The notes under the pieces were generated by a model. The model searched no databases. It was not told the DNA's origin and worked only from the letters and a program-made list of their open reading frames with translations. The position numbers and the translations under genes were made by a program. This document shows, piece by piece, positions 51,135-61,900 of a DNA stretch of 64,000 nucleotides. This DNA is from Atrichornis clamosus (Eukaryota; Chordata; Aves; Passeriformes; Menuridae), in the NCBI GenBank assembly GCA_013400975.1, contig WBMZ01014175.1:124340-188339 (forward strand), in the 5' to 3' direction. The stretch's first letter is position 1. Every line of letters begins with the position of its first letter.

Positions 51135-51310
51135 GCATTGTGCCAGTTTACCTAGAGATGTTATGGCACCTCCTTGGAGATTTTCAAGACTTCAGTAGGC
51201 AAAGCCATTGCTGATCTGACTTAGTGCTGTGGAAAGTTTCTCTTCAAGTAGAAATCAAACTGGGTGACCTCCAGAGACCCTTTTTAGACAAGACTTTTAT
51301 TATTCTATCA
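50871..51310 (+). mobile_element. CR1 LINE, right segment to 3' end
   Basis: The CR1 copy resumes after the LTR. GCTACTTGAAGAGGAG with GTTACAAAGG matches the YLKGGYK region, and later CTCCTTGGAGATTTTCAAGA, CTGATCTGACTTAGTGCTG, TGGGTGACCTCCAGAG and ATTATTCTATCAG match the CR1 3' untranslated end. The last phrase is a remnant of the ATTCTATG octamer repeats, so the 3' end is intact. Bases 51079-51134 are an AT microsatellite inside it. The order and orientation are continuous with 49385-49775, proving that the LTR inserted into an existing CR1. Some CR1 sequence between the segments is missing or too decayed to recognise. Confidence 0.83.
51079..51134 (+). repeat. (GATA)n-(TA)n microsatellite
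   Basis: About three GATA units grade into a (TA)n run of roughly 12 units ending GTATAG. It lies within the CR1 3' segment and is probably length-polymorphic. Confidence 0.92.
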
Positions 51311-54300
51311 GTTGCTTAAAATTCTTTTCACTAGCTGCTGAACTACATTTGAAAGGATAAAAATATCACAGTGGGGAAGTTGTCAGGAAGGTAAAAGTGG
51401 CTGAGGAAAGAGTAGCCTCTGCCTATGTCCTCCACCTACTTAAGTAGTACTAACCAGAGGAGTGTGTCCTTTTAACCACACCAGAAGCAATGTGTATATA
51501 ACTGACTGATTTCAATGTATATGTTTTTAACTGATTGTTGAGGGATTTGCAGGCTGCTGAGACAAAGCACATGTGCACTGTGTACTGCCTGCCATTTCCT
51601 CTGAGACAGCACTCAGTTCAGGTACAGATGCCATATGACAGGAGAATTTATATCACGGATAATTTTGTCCCCTTAATTTTTTTTTTTAACTGGCCAATGA
51701 CTTTAAAATGTATGTAAAAGATAGGGAGTGTATGCTTCATTATTGCTTGTTCCAGCAATTTTCTGCAGCGAGACATGTAGCCTCAACTTACTGTACTTTT
51801 GTTTTTGAATGTTCAGCTTCCTTTAGAGAGAGAAAAGGATGTGAGGGTAAATTTCCTCTAAATAAACTTCCCTATAAATAAACTCAATTACATTTTTGTT
51901 GAGGAAAAAAGCAAACTTTAATAGGCTTTGTTTGCTAAGTGTCTTATTAATCTAGGGCAGGCAATACCTGGGTTTGATAGTTCAAGGAAAACCAGAAAAT
52001 TTTGCTTCTTATACTCAGTCAGATGCAATGAAATAAAAGTTTTTTTCTGGTATTTACATTTCAATTTCCCTCTGAAGGCTGAAGACAAAGGCTTTCAGTA
52101 ATTCTCTGACTGATATTTCCAACTGTACAATTAATTTAAAATGCCTTTATCTTTTATTAGTTTGTATGTCTAATGTCTGGTCATAATAAACAAAGGAAAA
52201 GACCCACTGAGGATCAGATGACTTGTGACATTAGGAGGAATTCTTGCACCTTTCTCCTAAGGCTATCAGAGAACAGTCAGTCCCATTCCCCACTGTGACC
52301 CACAAAGAGGGTTCCATCAAAGAAACTCCTTTTCTGAAATGCCTTGCAGACTGCAAAAAGTTACTGATACGGGAGTCAGTATGGGACAGAAAGAGTTTTG
52401 AGGAGTGTGTAAAACTTACTATAGGTTATTTTAAGTGGGAGACTGTTTATGGAGTTCTTAGGTGGAGGAACAAAGGCAGGGAAAGGGACAACTAAAGGTT
52501 GATCAAGAAGGAACAAGAACATGAAAGTAGATGGAAAAGAAAACTTAAGGGCCAGTTGACTGCAAGGAGATAGCTGGCCAGCACATTTACCCACTTATGC
52601 CCTGTGGTTGTGATTGTACTGTGTCATGTCTTATTTTAAAACTCTCTTCTTTTCCTGGGTGAAATATTCCGGGTTTTCACAGCACTAGTGAAATAATGAT
52701 GAGACAGATGTGAGAGTTAGGTGCTGCAGGGACCATAAATCCAAGACAGCTCCCAGAAAGACAAAGAACCTGAAGGTCAACAACGGCAAAGGTCATCAGT
52801 CTGGACAACTTACTGGAGAGAATTGTTGAGTGAGAGGAGTATGAATGTAGTGTGTGTGAATATGTGTGTAATGAGAAGAAATCCAAGTACCATCAGCTGC
52901 AGTGGGGCTGCAAATCTTCTTTATGTCCTGGTGCTAGTGGCCAGCAGACTTGAGATACTTGGGGGGAAGCTACTGGATAGGCTTGAGTGTCTAAGGCCAG
53001 CTACTGGAGTGACCCATATTGTCTGCTCACTTTAGTGCATATATTTCTCTTGCTGACTTCAGTACTGAACAGATGGAGATGAGAAACACGACTGGCCCAG
53101 CTGCGCTGTTCACATTTGTGGGAGTGCTGGGTTTTTTTAGGTGTGTGTTCTGGTAAAGTAACATTTTCTGCATGCCCAGCTGTGTATGTGTATGTGTATC
53201 CACATATGTGTGGTACATGATGTGCATGTTTGTGTGCATTGGCTGTCATCCTATTAGTCAAACCTTGGGACATGTAGCTGCAACATCATTGCATCTATTA
53301 GTCTGTTGTATTTTTTTTTTTTTGTAAGGTACAAGATGGCAAAGTAAAATTTAAAAAGCCATACTATCTCAAGTTTGAAACAAGTGAAAACAAAACAATA
53401 AAATATTAGCTTGTGAATGTTCAAATAATTAAATACTAGCCAAAGATGACTAGATGTCAGAATTTGAGACTCCTGATATTTTTAAGAGGAAAAAAGTAAT
53501 CCCAGAAGAATGAGAGGGAAAAAAAATTCAAAATCAAATGTCCTTCTATTTCCCCAAGATATATAGATATAGTTGCATACTACATCAAAGGGAAATCTTA
53601 GACTTTGCAGAATACTGTTGTAAAATTATTTCAAGCATGTATGAACCAGCTATACCTGCAATAAACAGTGGACTAAGCTATGCCTTTCAGAATCCCTGGA
53701 CAGTTGACAGTTTGTCATCAGAGCTGGGAGTAGAGGGTATAGCTTATGTTTGCAAAATATCTGTGTAGTGCTTGATGCCCTATGGAAATTAAAGAGTAGT
53801 TTCAGCTGACTGTCTGGATATGTAAAGATTCAGCAAGGAGTCAATGAAATTGACTGTCAGACACTACTGGGCAGTGAGGACTGCAGATGGAGAATGATTC
53901 AAAATACACTAGGATTCCTCAAATGTGGAGCTAATGGACTTAAAAGACTCTAAAATCTCACATTCCAGTTTTTCCTGTACTTCTCCAAGTTCAGGTTCAA
54001 TTACATGCTTTTTAGTATCTGACAGTGGTACTGGGGAGTGATTCTAATTACTGGTGCAGACTTTAGCAAATTCATCTTTTCTGTGTGAATTTCAGACTGA
54101 CACTTTTGCTTAGGAGTAGTTTAATTGTTTGTTTCTAGAAGTTCATCGATTGTTTGCATCTTCCCCATCAGCAACCATGATAATCCAGCAGTTTTGTTCC
54201 TATCTGTTAATGAAAAGCTAAAAAAAGGGACAAACATTTCACACCTTTCAGTTCCTTGAAGTGCCTTACTTTGTCCAGCTGACTTCACTGGCTTGGTCTT

Positions 54301-57300
54301 CTGGTTTTTCACCTTGTGATATGCACTTGAGAGCCTGGGCTACAGGATAATTCTATTTGTTGGAGTTTTTTTCATGGACTGAAGTCACAACCACAGGGTC
54401 AACACTCTTGACCTGCCCATACAGCATGTATTACTTATCTGTCAAAGTCATGATAAAACTATTGCCAAGAGCAATCAGTTATTGCATCCTTCCAGGAATT
54501 TGGCCCTGTGATAAACCAGCAAGGAAATTCCATTAGTAACTTGGTAATTTAATTGCTCTTAATGAAGCAGTTCCAGTATTAGTCTCTTTGATAGCATAAG
54601 CACTCAGATCATATTTCGGTCTGACCCTAAGATTCTGTATCAGATTTCCACTACTGCATTAGCACATTACTTTTGATTATTCTTGCATAAAATTATATAG
54701 TCATATCTGTTACATCTATTATGCCTAGGTTCTTTGTCATCTTATAAATCATTAACACAAAATGTTGATTCACTATCTGTACCCTGGTAAGTCAGTAAAA
54801 CAGTATCTTTCAATACCTCCCTTCTGTCACAATTATTTCTCAGCTTGATTTATCTGGAAAAGTTACCATGAAATTCATAAGGAATATTTTGTCCTGCACA
54901 CTTGACTCAAAAAACCCCAACATAATACTTCCAGTTACATTACTTAAATTATATAATATCTGCTGTTGTTCTGACAAATAGTGCAGTAACAAAAAGGGCA
55001 AGTGTTTGAAAACTGAATTTTGCAGAGGTGACTTTAAAATTTATGTTATTCATGGAAAGGATTTTTTTTAATATTACTTAAGTTTCATGTTTAAAATGCA
55101 AATGCACTTGGATTCTCCAATTATGCAATTCATGAGGAATATTAAGAGTATTATAATGGTAGCTAATTCAGCTGAAGGCAAATGCATAAGTGTTTAGCTC
55201 AAGTATTAGACATGAATATGATTTTGCTAATAACAGAATTGTTTCTTATTCAGTTGAAGTTAATAGGAGAGTTATATTGAATTTCATTGGATCATGAGCT
55301 TAAAATGTTTTCATATTTCGAAAAATCCTGATTCATGTTTTGGCACCATGTAATGTTTTTTCTTTGCTTGTGCTGTTTGTTAGCCAGAGGAAAGAGTTGT
55401 GCACTTACAATGTTATTTTAATCAAAGCTGCAAAGTCACTTTTGCTGGTCATGTACACCTCTTCAAGAAGAAATTTCCTTGTAACAATTCTGTAATATCT
55501 GACTGCCTTCAAAATCAATTAAACAGAGCTTCTAAGACAGTCTGGGAGAATGAGAGTGAGCACTTTTAAAATTATAAGGGAAAGTCAGAGGAAAATGTAT
55601 GAAATAATCTGCTACAGATTTAGAATTTGCTATAAGTGTTTCACTATGTTGTTAACTTTGTGCTTTTTTCTTCAAATATAAATTTCTTAGATGTCTGTAA
55701 GATCACTCTTACCTAATACAGCCATACCATATGTATTAGATACATGCATGGCATATTTAACTTTATTTTTCCTGTGGAGAAACAGAAAATTCTAATAAAT
55801 TCTTTCGCAATTTGTGAGTTTTATAATTCCGATTCTTATGTCTTAGTAGAACTTGCTGGAAACAGTATTTTTTTTAAGATTTTGTGGTTAAAATGAAAAA
55901 TATATGTTGTAGGGAAAGAGGAGTAAGGTATTCTCAAGTCTTCTGTAGTATTCTACTGATTCTGGACATTGATGTAAACTTAGATGCTATTCATCTTTCA
56001 GAGCTAGTAGGCAGTATTGTGTTATGCAATTTAGCCTCCTCCTTTACCTATGGAGGAAAATGTTACAGATGAATAAAGAAACCTTTCTACCAATATGGTT
56101 ATTGAATTGCATGCTTCTGCAGTCTGTAAGGTTTTTGTCACAAGGGCATTTGTAGCAATAAATAAGTTTAAATTTTTTTTGGCCAGTTTTTCAAGTGAGT
56201 AAAAAAAGTCATCACTCAAACCCAGTACTATTAAACGAATTGCTGTGATTTAGGCTTTTATTGTGGGTTACATTTTGAAAAGCGTAGAGCTGCATATTTT
56301 CAAGAGGGGCTGTGAGTGCACAGATGTTTATCTCTTACTGAATCCTTACAATAGGATTTATAACTGTGAGTCATTCTGGTGCCTTATAAAAAAGGTTTGA
56401 TCATGACTAGAAATACATATGTTATCTGACTATACAGTGACACAGAGACCACAGATTTAGGGTGAAGAGCAGAAATGGGGTATGACATGGTCAGATCTGT
56501 TATGGCTCCTGGTGATTGACTTATTGCTTTACCCAGGAACATAGAGGAAGACCTCTCTGGAGTCAGTGGGCATTTAGACTTTGTGCAGCCACTTGCCTAG
56601 GTCTGAACGGGCCCGTGCCAAGAAGGATAGGGTCAGAAGTGTGCCTTCTTTTTCTGATTTGCAGAGTGGACAAAGTGGTGCTGAAGACAGAGCAGAAGGT
56701 GTTTCCAGCATCTTCTCAGCAGGTAAGCAGGCTCTAGTTGAGGTGTATTAGGGCTATATTGCTGTTTAAGGCCTCAGAAGAGATTGCTTGAAGCATGGCT
56801 CTTGTTGCAATTGCAGCTGCTTGTGTGAACTTCTCAGCAGCAGAGAAGAGCACTGCTGGAGCAATTGCATTTCAACCCATGAACAAAGTAGCACTGCCAG
56901 CCTGGGCCTGGCTGGAAATGCTCCTCTTCTCCACTGCTAGGAGACACCAGCCTCTCTGCATGCTTCACTGTTTCCCTATGAGAACCTGGAGCAGGAGGAA
57001 TCTAAAGCTGAGAGACAGCGTTCCCATTTGGGACTAGTGGCAGTGTTATGCTGCTCTGTCCCACCCGTGCTCAGTGCTGAGGGGATGTGCTGAGCTGTGG
57101 GGCTGTGAGCAGAGTAGAGTGCTCCATCTTCTGCCTGGCACACACTGCCAGAACTCGCTGCCTTTGCCTTACAGATGAGACTTGTGCCTGCTTGAGCAAG
57201 AGCTCTCTCACTGAACTTAAGTTAAGCTGTGTTCAAGGCAGCATTTTCTACTTTGTACTTCTGCATGTAGTCTGAGCAAGATTTATGCAATTTATGCTGG

Positions 57301-58604
57301 CTCTGGCATGCAGGTTCAGCCTGTTGTCTGGTCAAGATACCTGTGAAGGTATCCTTTACCAGCTGCTTGTGAACTCATGGACAAGAAGGTATCCTGTTTG
57401 GAGTAAAAGACTGGAGAATTTATCCTGAGAGATGGAAAGCTATTTCAGTGTCTCAGAACAGGATTTCAGTCTATGAACGGGGATTGAAGTAATTGTGGAT
57501 GCTAAAATATTTGACAGTGCTGTAGTGCAGGAAAAGAATGCCACTTAGTGTGATGCACTCAGCATTTGAAGGAGAAGGAGTAATGGGGAAATAATTTGAA
57601 TTTACATGAGATAGTCCATCCTATTTTGGCACATGGTAAGAAGAAAATGCAATAATAAGGAGTTATTCAAATCTACCAGTCTTAGATAGTACTCCAACTG
57701 TGCAGTTTAATTACAAATTGATGCTATGCAGGGGTATGTAGTGCAGGGACTCATGTTAAAAGTGCCTTACGGGCCTATTATCCCTTTGATTTTGTTTGCT
57801 CCTGTTTCTTTTAGAGAGTCTATTAAAACCCTCTAGAAGGAGGTGGGAAATTGCTCTTCTTTTTGAAGCTACTGAACTTGCTCAACATAGAAAGTATGTA
57901 AGAACTGAAAGGGTAAGGCTAGAGGAGAATTTCTCTTTGCAGTTTGAAGCCTGAGCCTCATGGATATTGAGAAACCTCTGCAGACTGGGAATTGAAAGCC
58001 AGCAACACTAGAAATGACGTGAGCTATACGAAGTGGCTGCAACTTTGAAAAAAGATCCCTGAATTGAGTCCCTCCAAGGTTGCAGTGTGCAGTGCTTGTC
58101 AGCCGTCCTCTGTTTTCTCACATTGCCTAGAATTTTCTCTTTTTAGAAGTTTTACGTTTTTTATTCAAATAGTCTCTGGGGCTTTCATGTTTTAGAAACC
58201 TTTCAGTCTTTTGCAGGAGGTCCAGTCACAGTCATCAGTAAATATGCAAACACCCTAGGAGCCAGTTGCCAGTAAGATTCTTTGTGCTCACTGTGCACAT
58301 TGGTGTGGGTAAGCTTAGTTTTGTCATGAAGCACAAGCTTTTTGGAGGCAATTGAGAAGGAACTCGAGCTCTTTGCCTCAGTCAGAGACCTGTGTGTGAT
58401 GCCTGGAACCAGAGTTCAGCTGAAGCACATGATGAGGAAAGACAGCTGCAAGCAGGGAAGGGTCATTATCTGCCTTATTCACACACATTTCCTGCTCCTC
58501 TTTTATAGGTCTGCTGCTGCAAGTGATCTCAGTGGAGCCAAAACAAGAAAACAATTGAGTTGGTGAATATGAAGGGTTAAAACACTTATATCTCTCAACA
58601 AACT
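51311..58604. other. 7-kb noncoding stretch with one candidate exon
   Basis: No annotated gene can be supported. The 52200-53270 region is more GC-balanced than its surroundings, with TGTG/TGTATG-rich patches near 53180-53215, but I cannot identify it. A minus-strand 63-codon frame (54312-54121) begins MKNQKTKPVKSAGQSKALQG and has no family match. From 56500 to 57300 GC rises. A 58-bp exon-like segment with strong splice signals lies there. Confidence 0.6.
56665..56722 (+). other. Candidate exon (unproven)
   Basis: A pyrimidine tract (TTCTTTTTCTGATTTGCAG) precedes a 58-nt segment, which is followed by a near-consensus donor (CAG|GTAAGC at 56720-56728). Two of the three frames are open; one reads VDKVVLKTEQKVFPASSQQ. 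The peptide resembles no family I know and no partner exon is seen, so it could be a lncRNA exon or a chance splice pair. Confidence 0.3.
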
Positions 58605-58925
58605 GTCAGGGTTGGTATACAGAGAGGAAGTCATGTGGCAAACGACATTCCTCAGGGGTTGGTATTGGGACCAGTGTTGTTTAACATTTTTGTCAACAAC
58701 CGGGCAGTGAGACTGGGTGCACCCTCAGCAAGTCTGAAAATCACACCAAGCTGTGTGGTGTGGTTGACGTGCTGGAGGGTAGAGATGCCATCCAAAGCAA
58801 CCTTGACAGGCTTCAGAGGTGGGCCCATGCAAACCTTATGAAGTTCAACAAGGTCAAGTGCAAGGTCCTGCACCTGAGTCAGGGTCTGGTCTTCTCCATC
58901 AGTGATGGAAAGAGGACATAGTCAG
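58605..58925 (+). mobile_element. CR1 LINE fragment, reverse-transcriptase region
   Basis: One frame reads DIPQGLVLGPVLFNIFVNN, the CR1/non-LTR reverse-transcriptase motif (GTPQGSVLGPVLFNIFIND in active copies). A shifted frame then gives GRDAIQSNLDRLQRWAHANL and MKFNKVKCKVLHL, matching CR1 downstream of the catalytic FADD box. The FADD region itself (about 58735-58750) is mutated (CTGAAAATCAC where 'tttgcagatgac' is expected), and the frame changes there, so it is a pseudogene. At about 58880 the sequence seems to jump to a 3' untranslated-like phrase (GGTCTGGTCTTCTCC), suggesting an internal deletion. It is a third CR1 relic, independent of the 49-51 kb copy. Confidence 0.85.
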
Positions 58926-61900
58926 AGAGCTTTTTGAAATAAATTGTTGCATTTTGAGCTTTGATTTTTATTCCTTATACTGATATTGCACTTGCACTCT
59001 TTGAAAGATATGCTATCACTTCCAAAAAATGTTTTGTAGTGCAGTTATGATTTCTTATGGTTAGTGCTATAGAATTAACTAAATTTTGGTTAGTGCTATG
59101 TACTTTACCTATGAGGTTCCTGAAGCAAATTTCCTTAGGTTCTTACATTCAATCATCTAATTTACAGTAAGCAAATTAGTTTCAGTCATAAAGATAGATA
59201 AGTCACATAAATATTTGTTCCATCTCTTCTGTTTTCCTTAGTACATTGTGGGATTGCACATGCCTTAATTTATTCAGGATTCATCCATTTGCTTATGACC
59301 TTCCTGCATATTTTTCAGGGATTTTAGATTCTGGTTGGCATCATCAGTGTTGAAGTCCTACACCTCCCTGTCACTTTTAAGTGAGCCTAATTTTCCAACT
59401 TTTTACAAGTGCTATAAAAAATCCTGTATACTCTTAAGCCTTCTACATTAATGTGCTAGCAAAGACAGTTCAACTTGATGTTTATTCTATAACTTAGGGT
59501 GTTTAAACAGTAGTTGCACTTATGGTAGGAAGCTGTTCAGCAAACACATCCAGAATGTGAATTCAGGTTTTTCCATTCACACTCAAGTAAATTCACTTGT
59601 TATAAATGTATATTATGGGGTTTTGCCACTCTAATTTGACATATAGCAGTGATTTTCTTACTTATTTTTATGTGTAAAGTTTAATTAAGAAAAGATTACA
59701 TGACAGCTGGAAACTTGTGGTTGCTCAAAAAAGCTAAATCTGCACACCTGGAATGTGACAGGCTTCAGTAAAAATACTTTCAAATCCTATGCTTGCCACC
59801 TAGAAAAAGTTGCATCCCTAAGATCTAAGTCACAAATCATTGAAGTTAATTAGACCTCTAATTGCCTTGGTTTTCTAATAGCATTAAAGGCTTAAATTAC
59901 TTTAAAATCCACTCCTAACAATGACAAATTTCAGTCCAAAATGTGTAAGGCTCACTTTAGCAGAGAAATTTGGTTACAGAGAATATTAGCAGCATTTGGC
60001 TGAGAACAGCCAAGTTACACTAAGTAGCTTTCAAACCCTGAAGCAAAGAAAATTAAGTTACGTACAGGGTTTGTTACAAAATGGAGAGAGATGAAAATAA
60101 GGAGACAATGAGCATTGGGGAAAATTTGTAACACTAAGAGATAATATGTGTTGTGAATATAAGGAAAGCCCTTTGTCTTGGATCCTAAGGGCTGCATAAT
60201 AGTTAGAAAAGCTATGGGGAACTGTCTTGTGACTGCAAACAAATTGACCCGGCTAGCTAACAACTTGTTCTGCATCCAGCTTCTGTGATGAGATAACAGA
60301 CCTGTAGATCAAAGAAGTAAATTTGAATTTCATGTTATGCAAAATCAAACTAATCACTAAACCAAATAATAGTAATAATAATAAAAAAAATCTGGGGTTA
60401 GGTTGTTCATTAATCTCATGTACTTATTTTTATTGTGGAGTACAGACCTGGATTTCTCATGCAAAAATCTGGGATGTCCTCTAGCTGATTTGCAAGCTTG
60501 AGAATGATTGCGTTTAAAGCAATACATTAGAATGGAAAGAAAGGTCTCTTTTCTCGTAAGTTTACATTTTTGCAATTTAGAAAATAATTTTTAATCCTTT
60601 ACCTAATCACACTCTCCTTCCAACAACGCAATATTAAGATAAAATGATACAATGCTATTGCCGTCTTACAGCCTCAAGACAATTGTTGGTGATAAGTTAA
60701 TTTCTAATGTCACTACCCTGAGAGGCTAAGGGGCATCAAGCATTGTACATCTTGTTACTACATCTTGACCTGCAGTTCAGATGCATCTGGCATATATTGT
60801 TTAATTTCTTTATTCTAAACACCAACCAGTTTTTGCCACCCTGTAGAAACCCCAGATAGTGTGACTTAAGCATAGCTTAACAATGTTGTAAGTACAACTT
60901 GGTGTAATACAACTGGGTTGTTTAATTGTGGTTTTTGTATTGATTCTTTTCCAGCTACATCTGAAGTGGTCCTGCATCAGTAGTGAAGTAAATTCTTCTC
61001 GCAAGTTGCTGTCTTCTGTGGGTTTCTGAGGTACACAAGTTAAATCAGCAGCCGTCTTTAGTTTATTGACAATAAACATTAGAATCTGTACTATCAGTCT
61101 TGAGGTAGGGGAAAGTACTTTTCGTGGTGACATCTTGTAACTTCCAACAGGAAGAACAAGTCTGTTGCTGAGTGTACTGGCAATAAAAATTGTGGGAGAT
61201 TTGAATTGATCATAGCTGTAAAAACAGTCTTACAAAAAGTAGTCAGATTCTCCCTTTTAACAATATATGTTTGATGTTACATAAATATTTGTTTTGTGAA
61301 ACTAAATGAGAATTCTATATCAAGTAATATTGCAGTCATTTCTTATGAGTAATACCAAGGGGTATTTTTAATGTTCATGTCTAAGGCTCATGAGACATTA
61401 TTTATATAGTGTCAATCCACAGAAATCTCGCATTTCCAGAGCCACTTCAGTCCAAGTGGAGATGACAATGTGTAGATGAAGAAAGGGCAAGGAAGTGCCA
61501 GGAGTCACTTGTGTAATTTTGGCAAGTAGTAGAGCTAGAAGTAGAATTTAGCCTCTTGTTGCTCAGGCATCTCGTTAAGATACCTGACCAGCAAGAGCCT
61601 TTATTAGCTAAGGCAATGGTGCCCCTGGGGTGCAGGTGGAGGACTTCTCAACTGATTTTAGTTTTTCATATTCACAGAAAGTCTACTTCTTCATTCAGAA
61701 ACTTTGAAAGAAAACTGTGAAGTGCAGTTTTCAAATTAAAAAATTTGCAAAGATGCAAAACATTTGGAGGGAATTTAGAAGGTGAAACTTTCATAAAATA
61801 ATTCTCTTTGTTTTCTGTTTCTTGTATGTATTGCACTTACTGAGGCACTTGCCCTTAATATTCCATTTAGTTCAAGTCCTGAACTTGAAACTTTTTATCT

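Noticed and set aside
58510..58561. Second exon-like segment after a CTCCTCTTTTATAG acceptor
   Set aside because: The donor (TTG|GTGAAT) is weak and both frames are short; not enough for a feature.
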